DNA of 64,000 bases from Lunularia cruciata (Eukaryota; Streptophyta; Marchantiopsida; Lunulariales; Lunulariaceae). The position numbers and the translations under genes were made by a program. This document shows positions 27,813-37,945 of the stretch, in pieces (position 1 is the first letter of the stretch; every line of letters begins with the position of its first letter). Under the pieces are notes generated by a model, which saw nothing but the letters and a program-made list of their open reading frames with translations, searched no databases and was not told where the DNA came from. The stretch is taken from assembly GCA_948567375.1 (NCBI GenBank), contig CAOYZS010000002.1, positions 81,555-145,554 on the forward strand, read 5' to 3'.

Positions 27813-30800
27813 CTAGGGCATCTGACCAATCTGTAACAAATTGGTCCGATGTAAACTAACCTCGGTCATGTACTTCCCTAACGCTAAAGCTTCAACTTGT
27901 AAGAGAGTTGAGAAATCACTACAAGTAATCTGATGTCTAACTCTAATCTGCATGTAACAAGGGCAAACAATCAACACATGATGCTCATCCTCAACTTTGC
28001 TCATAATACACAATTTGCAAAGTCGCATGGAGTGCTCTATCTGCTGCCAACGTCCTTGTTCTACTTCTAGTCTATGAGAACTAGTTCTATATTGAGCGAT
28101 AACATGTCTAAGTGAAGTAGAAATCCTAGCCAAGAGATAATCTTGCTCACAATACACCAACATAGGATTTACAAACTGCTGATAGAACACCATCTTGGTA
28201 CCGGGTTGCTGCCATAAGTGAAGTAAAAACTGCTCCTTGATCACTTCTCGTAGTGCAATAGGCTCCAACTTCCAATGTCGCTCACAAACATTCCACCTGG
28301 TGGCCCATGCAACCAGATCTGTATACCAACCGACAGATAGAGTGGCACAAAAAGCTTGGTAGGGAAGTCTCTCATGCTCCATGGACCTCACCTTAGTGGC
28401 ATATGTGATAGCTAAAAACAAAGCTTCAGCCTCAAGAGGCAAAAACCCGGTTTCAGCAAGCAGCAATACATAAGGAGTTTGAGTCCTCACCCCAAGTTCA
28501 TCACACAAAAACAATTTCTGAACTTTCTCCACCTTTTGCCACCATGTCTTCTTAGTACCTGGACCCCAAATCTGAGCACCATAGAGAACCACCGGCTGCA
28601 CAAGAGATCTGAACAGCACCTTCTTCAACTCCCATGTGGCAAGGTGAGCAAGTCTAGAGCGATTCATGAGTGAATACAAAGCTCTAAAGCCTGCATTGAT
28701 TCTCATCTTCACACAAGTAGACCAACTATAGTCATGGGAAAACTCAAGGCCCAAGTACTTGTAAGAAGAAACCTGCTCCAATTGCTGTCCGTCGAAAGAG
28801 AAAGGTGTGACACCTTTAGAACCCACCACCATCACCTTGGACTTGTCAAGGTTCACCTCCATCTTTGTTTGATTGCAAAACAAGAGAAGAGAATCCAACA
28901 ACTTCTGTAAACTTTGTGGATTGGGTGAGAGGAGCACTACATCATCCGCATACAGTAGTGCATGTATCATCAAAGAGCCAACTTGTACACTTGTAGCTCC
29001 AGCTTCCATGAGCACCCTCTCTAGATCATCGATGAAGATTCCAAACAATGTTGGGGATAGAGAGCAACCTTGAATCACACCCATTGTGCTAAGGACATCT
29101 TGAGAGCTCAAAGATGAAAGTTTCACAACCACCTTCTCATAGAGTCTAGAGATAGCACCAATCAGATCGGCTGAAACACCAACTTCCATGAGTCTCTCAC
29201 TTAATGATTTCCTAAGCACCTTATCAAAGGCCTTCCTGAAATCAATAAATGCAACATAGAGAGCTCTCCCAACACCTTTAGATTTCCACCACAAAACATG
29301 GAGTACCAATAGATGATCCAAAGTACTAAAGCCTGATCTGAAACCCGCTTGGCACTTAGCTCGAATTCTGTACTTTTCAGCCCAAGTACTCAACCTAGTC
29401 TCCAAAATTCGACCGTACAACTTGGCAAAGATACTACCCACTAGAATGGTACGGTAATTGGTGACAATATCTCTTTGACCAGACTTGTGAATAGGAACAA
29501 CCTTCTTGAAGCACCATCTATCAGGAAAACCACACCTGATGGCCTCATTCAAGAGAGAAGTGAGTACTGAAATCAGATGGCTACCACCCCACTTAAGTAG
29601 TTCAACACATAGTCCATCAAGGTCTTCAGCCTTACCATTGGCCAACTTCTTCAATTGGTAGTGGACATCAGCTTCAGAGATGGTGAGAGCAGATCCAAGG
29701 CAAGGTGCCATGCTTGGAGCATCAGGGAAAAAATACAGATTCTTCACATATTCACAAAGCTCGTTCGGGTCTAGCGATGGAGATGGAGATCTGATGGTTA
29801 CTTTCTGCCAAAAAGCCTTGGGATTGCTCCTCAATTCATTGCTCAACTCAACCCCCTTGAGTCTCAAGAACGCTCGCTTCTTGCACTTCACCAACTTTCT
29901 ATAAGTGACAAAAGCCTGATTTTGTGCAATCTGATCAAGAGACCTATCCATAGCTTTCATCCTTGCAATTTTACAATCAGCATCAAACCACCTATTGCAA
30001 GGGAGACCAAGTCTCTTCCTGTGAGAACCTCGTGGAAATAGAGTTGTTGATGTAGATTGAAGAAGTTCAACCAACTGGTCACTGCGTTGTTGAAAATCAG
30101 AACTCCACTCCATAGAGCTCAATTTCTCATGGATAGCTTGTTGGTACAAATCTCGCTTGTGAAAATCAAGACGGAGTTTCCCTCTAAAGGCATGATCAAT
30201 AGGTAATGTGGTTCTATTGAGGCAAGAAAGAAGGATGACACAAGATAAAGGTGCATGGTCAGATTCAGGTTGAGGATCTAAAACAACAAAATCTGAGACA
30301 ATGTGTATATCACTGGGTGAGGTGAGCATATAATCTATAGTGCTGGATCCACCTGAAGCAAAGCATGTGCTCTTACAAGTTTCTGGAAATTGAGAAAGGC
30401 CATTCAAGATCTTCAAGCTACAATTGGTACCAAAGCTCAAAAAGTGCTCACTCATGGAGTTGGATATGAGGTCTTTGGAAGAGCGGGACCAAACACTAGA
30501 ATGATCTATCAAGCTATGGAAAGGGTCATTCTCACGGTCACTAAACTCAGGAATCTGAGAGGTTTGGATCCTAGCATTGAAATCACCAAGGATAAATACT
30601 GCACCTTTACTTTGAAATTCCAACACATCCTTTGTCAAGGAGTGGAAAGGCTGCATGGTGTTGAGAGATCCGCTTGAATAGATTGGTGATGTCAATGGGG
30701 CAAAGTAACAAACAGCAAGGAAGCAAGGTGTAGCAACTCCTCCAATCCTCAGCCATTGGTATTGTCCACTTGAGTCTTGACCTATCAAAGAGACTGACTT

Positions 30801-31046
30801 TTCAAAGCCAAATCTGACGTAAGTTGCAATACCTCCAAAGCCCCTTCCTTTGTGTTGCCTCCGCTTGTTCCAAGTTGAACCAACAAGAATGAAACCTTCA
30901 ATGTCTTGAATGGTGTTTCCTTCATGTTCCCATGTCTCCACAAGATTGATCAGATCAGCATTATCCCACACAGGTTTAGCGCTTGAGTACTTGGTATGTG
31001 TGAGACCATGAACATTCCAAAACAACACTCTAAGGGTCTGGAATTG
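27813..31046 (-). CDS. LINE ORF2: APE endonuclease-reverse transcriptase (copy M6)
   Basis: 1071 aa from the GTG at 31028, open to the ORF1 stop at 31047. All EN and RT catalytic residues and the C-terminal Cys/His motif are present, in the same positions as copy F. Private changes: R60K (QHKGRG), A179V (SSVWSR) and GATSVQVG in place of GATGVQVG. None touches a known catalytic residue. Start question as in copy F: no AUG before residue 125. Confidence 0.92.
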   Translation of the reverse strand, partial: QFQTLRVLFWNVHGLTHTKYSSAKPVWDNADLINLVETWEHEGNTIQDIEGFILVGSTWNKRRQHKGRGFGGIATYVRFGFEKSVSLIGQDSSGQYQWLRIGGVATPCFLAVCYFAPLTSPIYSSGSLNTMQPFHSLTKDVLEFQSKGAVFILGDFNARIQTSQIPEFSDRENDPFHSLIDHSSVWSRSSKDLISNSMSEHFLSFGTNCSLKILNGLSQFPETCKSTCFASGGSSTIDYMLTSPSDIHIVSDFVVLDPQPESDHAPLSCVILLSCLNRTTLPIDHAFRGKLRLDFHKRDLYQQAIHEKLSSMEWSSDFQQRSDQLVELLQSTSTTLFPRGSHRKRLGLPCNRWFDADCKIARMKAMDRSLDQIAQNQAFVTYRKLVKCKKRAFLRLKGVELSNELRSNPKAFWQKVTIRSPSPSLDPNELCEYVKNLYFFPDAPSMAPCLGSALTISEADVHYQLKKLANGKAEDLDGLCVELLKWGGSHLISVLTSLLNEAIRCGFPDRWCFKKVVPIHKSGQRDIVTNYRTILVGSIFAKLYGRILETRLSTWAEKYRIRAKCQAGFRSGFSTLDHLLVLHVLWWKSKGVGRALYVAFIDFRKAFDKVLRKSLSERLMEVGVSADLIGAISRLYEKVVVKLSSLSSQDVLSTMGVIQGCSLSPTLFGIFIDDLERVLMEAGATSVQVGSLMIHALLYADDVVLLSPNPQSLQKLLDSLLLFCNQTKMEVNLDKSKVMVVGSKGVTPFSFDGQQLEQVSSYKYLGLEFSHDYSWSTCVKMRINAGFRALYSLMNRSRLAHLATWELKKVLFRSLVQPVVLYGAQIWGPGTKKTWWQKVEKVQKLFLCDELGVRTQTPYVLLLAETGFLPLEAEALFLAITYATKVRSMEHERLPYQAFCATLSVGWYTDLVAWATRWNVCERHWKLEPIALREVIKEQFLLHLWQQPGTKMVFYQQFVNPMLVYCEQDYLLARISTSLRHVIAQYRTSSHRLEVEQGRWQQIEHSMRLCKLCIMSKVEDEHHVLIVCPCYMQIRVRHQITCSDFSTLLQVEALALGKYMTEVSLHRTNLLQIGQMP

Positions 31047-31886
31047 CTATGCGGTAGTTGACAACTTCCTTTGGGTGATCACAGCTCTATTGTCTCTCAA
31101 GAATGCAACAAAACCTGCTTGTTGAGCCTCCTTCACTTTTGCTAATTCTCCCTTCTTTGCTTGCCATTGGAGAGGTGTGAGATCAGGGTCCAACCAAATA
31201 CGCCGCCCCTTCAGTATAGCCTTGCTATCCATCACTGTATTCCTTTGAGTTTCTGAGCCAAACCTCACCAAAATGCTTCTTGGTTGTGCACCTTGTTGTC
31301 CCAATCTATATGCTTGCAAAATCTGAGGATCATGGACTCTCAAAGAATCAGCAATAAACTCACATACTATGGCCTTGGTGTCTTCCTTCTCAGTCTCTGG
31401 CAAACCTGAAATTCTCAAGTTCTTCATTCTGACCAATTGGTTCTCCTTCTCAACCTCATGCTCTTGCAAGCAAGAGATTTGAGCCACCTTAGTAGCTTCA
31501 GCATAAGACTTCATCTTCACTTCTAATGTGTCCACAATCTGTTGGAGCCCTCCGCCTTGTGTAGCAATATCGTTGGCTTGTGCTCCCAAGGAAGCAACTT
31601 TCTCGGTAGCATCAACCATCCCCTTGGTTGATGTTAACAAAGAGATAGAACTCTTCTTGAGGTCTTGAATCTCTTGATTGACTAGGTTCAAAGACTCTTT
31701 GACACTACTGATCTCAACCTTTACAAATTCCATATCAGTCATGAGAGTACTCATGCACTGGGACATAGGTGCCATGAAGCTTCTAAGGTCCTTGTGGAAA
31801 TCATTTGCTTTCCTATACATTTCAGCTAATTGTTGTTGCTTCATGGCTATATCAGCAATGTCTTTCACCATCTTGGACTCCTCCAT
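31047..31886 (-). CDS. LINE ORF1: RNA-binding coiled-coil/RRM protein (copy M6)
   Basis: 279 aa from the ATG at 31886. It carries D106 (QANDIAT), like F, and A179 (FIADS), like M1, so it looks closest to the family consensus. It ends in TAG with in-frame CAA TTC and ORF2. A full 5'UTR lies upstream. Confidence 0.92.
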   Translation of the reverse strand: MEESKMVKDIADIAMKQQQLAEMYRKANDFHKDLRSFMAPMSQCMSTLMTDMEFVKVEISSVKESLNLVNQEIQDLKKSSISLLTSTKGMVDATEKVASLGAQANDIATQGGGLQQIVDTLEVKMKSYAEATKVAQISCLQEHEVEKENQLVRMKNLRISGLPETEKEDTKAIVCEFIADSLRVHDPQILQAYRLGQQGAQPRSILVRFGSETQRNTVMDSKAILKGRRIWLDPDLTPLQWQAKKGELAKVKEAQQAGFVAFLRDNRAVITQRKLSTTA

Positions 31887-33348
31887 TGTGACAATCACTT
31901 ATCACTCACGGTCAATCTGGAAGTTTTACTTCCAACACCAAAACTTTAGGATTTTCAAGTAGGTAGCACTACTGTTTTACAATAAGCACTACTAGGCTGG
32001 TGTTGAAATAAAGACCTTGAAAAACTAATTCTAATGAGATAAGAATCATCTCATTTGAATATGTGAGTGCAAAGATACTATCTTTCAAATCTGCAGTGCA
32101 CATAGATACCAAAGGCTGCGAAATTTGAGGGACCTAGAGCTTCTAATTTGTGACCTAACCTATAGCAATCAATTTTCAGTCTAAAGGTCTGAGGGAGCTG
32201 ATTCTAAAGACACAAAGATCACTTCATTTGGATCATTGAGTACAAAGATACAATAGCTTGAATTTGCACTTCACAATGTTATGATGTCCAAAGAGTCACA
32301 GATTTAAAACTATCACAACTTCCTTATCTGACCTTCAATTTCTACAAATCAAAACTCTATAGAAACCTTGCACAATGCTTGTTCTATTGCCACAAAAACC
32401 ACTTGATTTGGACCTATAAGTACAGAGCAATCCTACTTCACATGTGCAGATTTTAACACCATGTAGTTGCAAGTGCTACAGTGAAACAAATGGTCATATC
32501 ATCTGCGTTGGATATCCAAATCTTTCAAGTATGGACTTAATAGAAAACCTATGACCATGTGGTTCTTATGACTCAAGAATCACCTGGATTGGATCTGTGA
32601 GTGAGGAGAACTGGCACTGCAAAGTTGGTACTCCAAACACCAAGATGCATGAGATGTGACAGAATGAGAATTACCACCACTGCTTGCTCAGACCTCCATG
32701 TGCTGCGAGCTTGGCCTTGAAAGAGAGCTTGGAAATCATAGATTCTGATGCAGCAACTTTCACTGGATTTGCACTTGTGACCACAGAGCAATAGCCTTTC
32801 CAATTCTCGCACAATAACAAGGACTACTCAAAACTTTCTCAGAATTGAAAAATCCAGATCTCCCTGAGTACTGCTCCAAACTGGACAAGCTTTACCTTGA
32901 AAGAAAGCTCTCAGCATAGCGCTTCTAATGAGACTTCAATCACTCCATTTGTCCAAGTAGTGGCAGAGATACAGTCATTCGAATTGATAGTCCAAACCCT
33001 AAAATCTGCCCAAGATGACAGAATTCGAATCCTTGTAACTCTCTGCACAGATGTGGGTTTCCAGCATGCTTTATATCAATCGAAAGAGCTCTTCAAGGCG
33101 CATCCAATGCCATAAAAATCACTCAATTTGGACTCCTGGTGATGAAGAAACGAACTCTCAAATATTGAACCTGTGTCAGAAAATTCAAGTACCCATAACT
33201 TTCGCAACAAGGCTCAGAATCGTGCCTTCTTGGTGTCCATGGAAAGCTCTTGGCAAGGCGCTTCAAACGAGACCAAAATCGAAAGGTTTGGATGAGCAAG
33301 TGCTGAGATATGAGTTTCTGAATTTTCGGGAAAATCTCCTCTCTCAAA
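31887..33348 (-). promoter_or_regulatory. Full LINE 5'UTR, ~180-bp monomers (copy M6)
   Basis: Reverse complement of the copy F 5'UTR, nearly identical, with all eight monomers. It ends at 'ctctcaaa', after which 'tcaaggag' appears twice (33349-33366) at the join with a + ORF2 end. Short antisense frames inside it have no domain content. Confidence 0.82.
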
Positions 33349-33896
33349 TCAAGGAGGTCAAGGAGCAGTTTTTACTTCACTTATGGCAGCAACCCGGTAC
33401 CAAGATGGTGTTCTATCAGCAGTTTGTAAATCCTATGTTGGTGTATTGTGAGCAAGATTATCTCTTGGCTAGGATTTCTACTTCACTTAGACATGTTATC
33501 GCTCAATATAGAACTAGTTCTCATAGACTAGAAGTAGAACAAGGACGTTGGCAGCAGATAGAGCACTCCATGCGACTTTGCAAATTGTGTATTATGAGCA
33601 AAGTTGAGGATGAGCATCATGTGTTGATTGTTTGCCCTTGTTACATGCAGATTAGAGTTAGACATCAGATTACTTGTAGTGATTTCTCAACTCTCTTACA
33701 AGTTGAAGCTTTAGCGTTAGGGAAGTACATGACCGAGGTTAGTTTACATCGGACCAATTTGTTACAGATTGGTCAGATGCCCTAGGCCCTTGCCTAGGCT
33801 CACATTTCATGTGTTTTGTATTGTGTTTCCAGCCTTTTGACTCTTTGGGTCTTTCGGGCTTTATATTTCATTGTTTCATTGTTTCATTGTTTCATT
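33349..33896 (+). pseudogene. 5'-truncated LINE copy Pa (ORF2 residues ~930-1071, 3'UTR, tail)
   Basis: The ORF2 C-terminus with the Cys/His motif, subfamily A form (LIVCPCY, QIGQMP), stop at 33783-33785, 3' stem-loops and an octamer tail to 33896. The frame is continuous with antisense 5'UTR upstream, giving a meaningless 244-aa chimeric frame. The tail joins 'attgcacttcg' in Pb, sharing att. Confidence 0.85.
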
Positions 33897-34454
33897 ATTG
33901 CACTTCGAGAGGTGATCAAGGAGCAGTTTTTACTTCGCTTATGGCAGCAACCCGGTACCAAGATGGTGTTCTATCAGCAGTTTGTAAATCCTATGTTGGT
34001 GTATTGTGAGCAAGATTATCTCTTGGCTAGGATTTCTACTTCATTGAGACATGTTATCGCTCAATATAGAACTAGTTCTCATAGACTAGAAGTAGAACAA
34101 GGACGTTGGCAGCAGATAGAGCACTCCATGCGACTTTGCAAATTGTGTATTATGAGCAAAGTTGAGGATGAGCATCATGTGTTTGTTGATTGCCCTTGTT
34201 ACATGCAGATTAGAGTTAGACATCAGATTACTTGCAGTGACTTCTCAACTCTCTTACAGGTTGAAGCTTTAGCATTAGGGAAGTACATGACAGAAGTTAC
34301 TTTACATCGGACCAATTTGTTACAAATTGGTCCGATGCCCTAGGCCCTTGCCTAGGGTCACATTTCATGTGTTTTGTATTGTGTTTCCAGCCTTTTGACT
34401 CTTTGGGTCTTTCGGGCTTTATATTTCATTGTTTCATTGTTTCATTGTTTCATT
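33897..34454 (+). pseudogene. LINE 3' end Pb (ORF2 residues ~923-1071, 3'UTR, tail)
   Basis: Inverted copy of the H 3' end (9678-10235). Subfamily A' C-terminus (FVDCPCY, QIGPMP), stop at 34341-34343, perfect 33-base stem-loop at 34305-34337, octamer tail ending in 'cattg' against 'aactacttaag'. Confidence 0.85.
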
Positions 34455-36347
34455 GAACTACTTAAGTGGGGTGGTAGCCATCTGATTTCAGTACGCACTT
34501 CTCTCTTGAATGAGGCCATCAGGTGTGGCTTTTCTGAAAGATGGTGCTTCAAGAAGGTAGTTCCTATTCACAAGTCTGGTCAGAGAGATATTGCCACCAA
34601 TTACCGTACCATTCTAGTGGGTAGTATCTTTGCCAAGTTGTACGGTCGAATTTTGGAGTCTAGGTTGAGTACTTGGGCTGAAAAGCACAAAATTCGAGCT
34701 AAGTGCCAAGCGGGTTTCAGATCAGGCTTTAGTACTTTGGATCATCTATTGGAACTCCATGTTTTGTGGTGGAAATCTAAAGGTGTTGGGAGAGCTCTCT
34801 ATGATGCATTTATTGATTTTAGGAAGGCCTTTGATAAGGTGCTTAGGAAATCTCTAAGTGAGAGACTCACTCAAGTTGGTGTTTCAGCTGATCTGATTGG
34901 TGCTATCTCTAGACTCTATGAGAAGGTGGTTGTGAAACTTTCATCTTTGAGCTCTCAAGATATCCTTAGCACAATGGGTGTGATCCAAGGTTGCTCTCTA
35001 TCTCCAACATTGTTTGGAATCTTCATCGATGATCTAGAGAGGGTGCTTATGGAAGCTGGAGCTACAGGTGTACAGGTTGGCTCCTTGATGATACATGCAC
35101 TACTATATGCGGATGATGTAGTGCTCCTCTCTACCAATCCACAAAGTTTACAGAAGTTGTTGGATTCTCTTCTCTTGTTTTGCAATCAAACAAAGATGGA
35201 GGTGAACCTTGACAAGTCCAAGGTGATTGTGGTGGGTTCTAAAGGTGTCACACCTTTCTTTTTTGATGGACAGCAATTGGAGCAGGTTTCTTCTTACAAG
35301 TACTTGGGTCTTGAGTTTTCTCATGACTATAGTTGGTCCACTTGTATGAAGATGAGAATCAATGCAGGCTTTAGAGCTTTGTATTCACTCATGAACCGCT
35401 CTAGACTTGCTCACCTTACCACATGGGAGTTGAAGAAGGTGCTGTTCAGATCTCTTGTGCAGCCGGTGGTTCTCTATGGTGCTCAGATTTGGGGTCCAGG
35501 TACTAAAACGACATGGTGGCAAAAGGTGGAGAAAGTTCAGAAATTGTTTTTGTGTGATGAACTTGGAGTGAGGCCTCAAACTCCTTATGTATTGTTGCTT
35601 GCTGAAACAAGGTTTTTACCGCTTGAGGCTGAAGCTTTGTTCTTGGCTCTCACATATGCCACTAAGGTGAGGTCCATGGAGCATGAGAGACTTCCCTACC
35701 AAGCTTTTTGTGCCACTCTATCTGTCGGTTGGTATACAGATCTGATTGCATGGGCCACAAGGTGGAATGTTTCTGAGCAACATTGGAGATTGGAGCCTAT
35801 TGCACTTCGAGAGGTGATCAAGGAGCAGTTTTTACTTTGCTTATGGCAGCAACCCGGTACCAAGATGGTGTTCTATCAGCAGTTTGTAAATCCTATGTTG
35901 GTGTATTGTGAGCAAGATTATCTCTTGGCTAGGATTTCTACTTCATTGAGACATGTTATCGCTCAATATAGAACTAGTTCTCATAGACTAGAAGTAGAAC
36001 AAGGACGTTGGCAGCAGATAGAGCACTCCATGCGACTTTGCAAATTGTGTATTATGAGCAAAGTTGAGGATGAGCATCATGTGTTTGTGGATTGCCCTTG
36101 TTACATGCAGATTAGAGTTAGACATCAGATTACTTGTAGTGACTTCTCAACTCTCTTACAGGTTGAAGCTTTAGCATTACGGAAGTACATGACAGAAGTT
36201 ACTTTACATCGGACCAATTTGTTACAGATTGGTCCGATGCCCTAGGCCCTTGCCTAGGCTCACATTTCATATGTTTTGTATTGTGTTTCCAGCCTTTTGA
36301 CTCTTTGGGTCTTTCGGGCTTTATATTTCATTGTTCATTGTTCATTG
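34455..36347 (+). pseudogene. 5'-truncated LINE copy Pc, RT-to-C-terminus open
   Basis: ORF2 residues 476-1071, unbroken to the TAG at 36243-36245, with motif A (FIDF), YADD and the Cys/His motif; heptamer tail to 36347. It is the inverted counterpart of M5 but has CAG where M5 has the nonsense TAG, and D in place of V before motif A (ALYDAFIDF). No EN domain and no proper start, so it is at best an RT fragment. Confidence 0.87.
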
Positions 36348-36443
36348 TACAACTTGGCAAAGACACTACAAACAAGTATGGTACGGTGGAGAAAGTTCAA
36401 AAATTGTTTTTGTGTGATGAACTTGGGGTGAGGACTCAAACTC
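36348..36443. pseudogene. RT scrap and M4 remnant (inverted copy)
   Basis: 36348-36386 is antisense RT sequence and 36386-36443 is sense ORF2 residues ~833-852. The pair is the mirror image of 7689-7785. It ends abruptly at 'actcaaactc' against copy M9. Confidence 0.75.
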
Positions 36444-37945
36444 AAAGGCATGGTCAATAGGTAATGTGGTTCTATTGAGGCAAGAAAGAAGGATGACACA
36501 AGATAAAGGTGCATGGTCAGATTCAGGTTGAGGATCTAAAACAACAAAATCTGAGACAATGTGTATATCACTGGGTGAGGTGAGCATATAATCTACAGTG
36601 CTGGATCCACCAGAAGCAAAGCATGTGCTCTTACAAGTTTCTGGAAATTGAGAAAGGCCATTCAAGATCTTCAAGCTACAATTGGTACCAAAGCTCAAAA
36701 AGTGCTCACTCATGGAGTTGGATATGAGATCTTTGGAAGAGCGGGACCAAGCACTAGAATGATCTATCAAGCTATGGAAAGGGTCATTCTCAAGGTCACT
36801 AAACTCAGGAATCTGAGAGGTTTGGATCCTAGCATTGAAATCACCAAGGATAAATACTGCACCTTTACTTTGAAATTCCAACACATCCTTTGTCAAGGAG
36901 TGGAAAGGCTGCATGGTGTTGAGAGATCCGCTTGAATAGATTGGTGATGTCAATGGGGCAAAGTAACAAACAGCAAGGAAGCAAGGTGTAGCAACTCCTC
37001 CAATCCTCAGCCATTGGTATTGTCCACTTGAGTCTTGACCTATCAAAGAGATTGATTTTTCAAAACCAAATCTGACGTAAGTAGCAATACCTCCAAAGCC
37101 CCTTCCTCTGTGCTGCCTCCGATTGTTCCAAGTTGAACCAACAAGAATGAAACCTTCAATGTCTTGAATGGTGTTTCCTTCATGTTCCCATGTCTCCACA
37201 AGATTGATCAGATCAGCATCATCCCACACAGGTTAAGCGCTTGAGTACTTGGTATGTGTGAGACCATGAACATGCCAAAACAACACTCTAAGGGTCTGGA
37301 ATTGCTATGCGGTAGTTGACAACTTCCTTTGGGTGATCACAGCTCTATTGTCTCTCAAGAATGCAACAAAACCTGCTTGTTGAGCCTCCTTCACTTTTGC
37401 TAATTCTCCCTTCTTTGCTTGCCATTGGAGAGGTGTGAGATCAGGGTCCAACCAAATACGCCGCCCCTTCAGTATAGCTTTGTTATCCATCACTGAATTC
37501 CTTTGAGTTTCTGAGCCAAACCTCACCAAAATGCTTCTTGGTTGTGCACCTTGTTGTCCCAATCTATATGCTTGCAAAATCTGAGGATCATGGACTCTCA
37601 AAGAATCAGCAATAAACTCACACACTATGGCCTTGGTGTCTTCCTTCTCAGTCTCTGGCAAACCTGAAATTCTCAAGTTCTTCATCCTGACCAATTGGTT
37701 CTCCTTCTCAACCTCATGCTCTTGCAAGCAAGAGATTTGAGCCACCTTAGTAGCTTCAGCATAAGACTTCATCTTCACTTCTAGTGTGTCCACAATCTGT
37801 TGGAGCCCTCCGCCTTGTGTAGCAATATCGTTGGCTTGTGCTCCCAAGGAAGCAACTTTCTCGGTAGCATCAACCATCCCCTTGGTTGATGTTAACAGAG
37901 AATAAAACTCTTCTTGAGGTCTTGAATCTCTTGGTTGACTAGGTT
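36444..37945 (-). pseudogene. LINE fragment M9: EN domain plus ORF1, no RT
   Basis: Minus-strand segment with ORF2 residues ~283 down to 1, the UAG junction (37305-37307), and ORF1 residues 279 to about 70. The EN has lost catalytic N5 (AAT to CAT, near 37272) and has a K18 nonsense codon (AAA to TAA, near 37233). ORF1 has a 1-bp deletion near 37901. Subfamily A', close to host H (NNRRQH, SISLIGQ). It meets P9 head-to-head through a shared GACTAGGTT. Confidence 0.85.

Larger units (their letters stand above)
27709..33348 (-). mobile_element. Complete LINE copy M6
   Basis: Minus-strand copy with octamer tail (27709-27731), 3'UTR, intact ORF2 and ORF1, and a full 5'UTR ending at the same 'tttgagagaggag' as copy F. 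Its flanks do not match: the tail side is H ORF2 residue ~174 and the 5' side is a + ORF2 end (33349). No target duplication is seen, so this copy sits at a rearrangement or a large target deletion. Candidate active copy. Confidence 0.9.
33897..36443. repeat. 2547-bp inverted repeat arm (partner 7689-10235)
   Basis: The reverse complement of 7689-10235: Pb, Pc, RT scrap and part of M4 match H 3' end, M5, RT scrap and M4. Both arms are exactly 2547 bp by their edges. Base differences include the M5 nonsense codon. A further partner lies at 23718-26264. Confidence 0.88.

Noticed and set aside
33051-33785. 244-codon frame joining antisense 5'UTR to an ORF2 C-terminus
   Set aside because: A chance fusion at the M6/Pa junction; the first half is non-coding UTR in every other copy.
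34374-34454. Hydrophobic N-terminus (MYCVSSLLTLWVFRALYFIV) that looks like a signal peptide on several frames
   Set aside because: It is the translated 3'UTR and tail of the upstream LINE copy reading into the next fragment. It appears wherever a tail precedes an open fragment.
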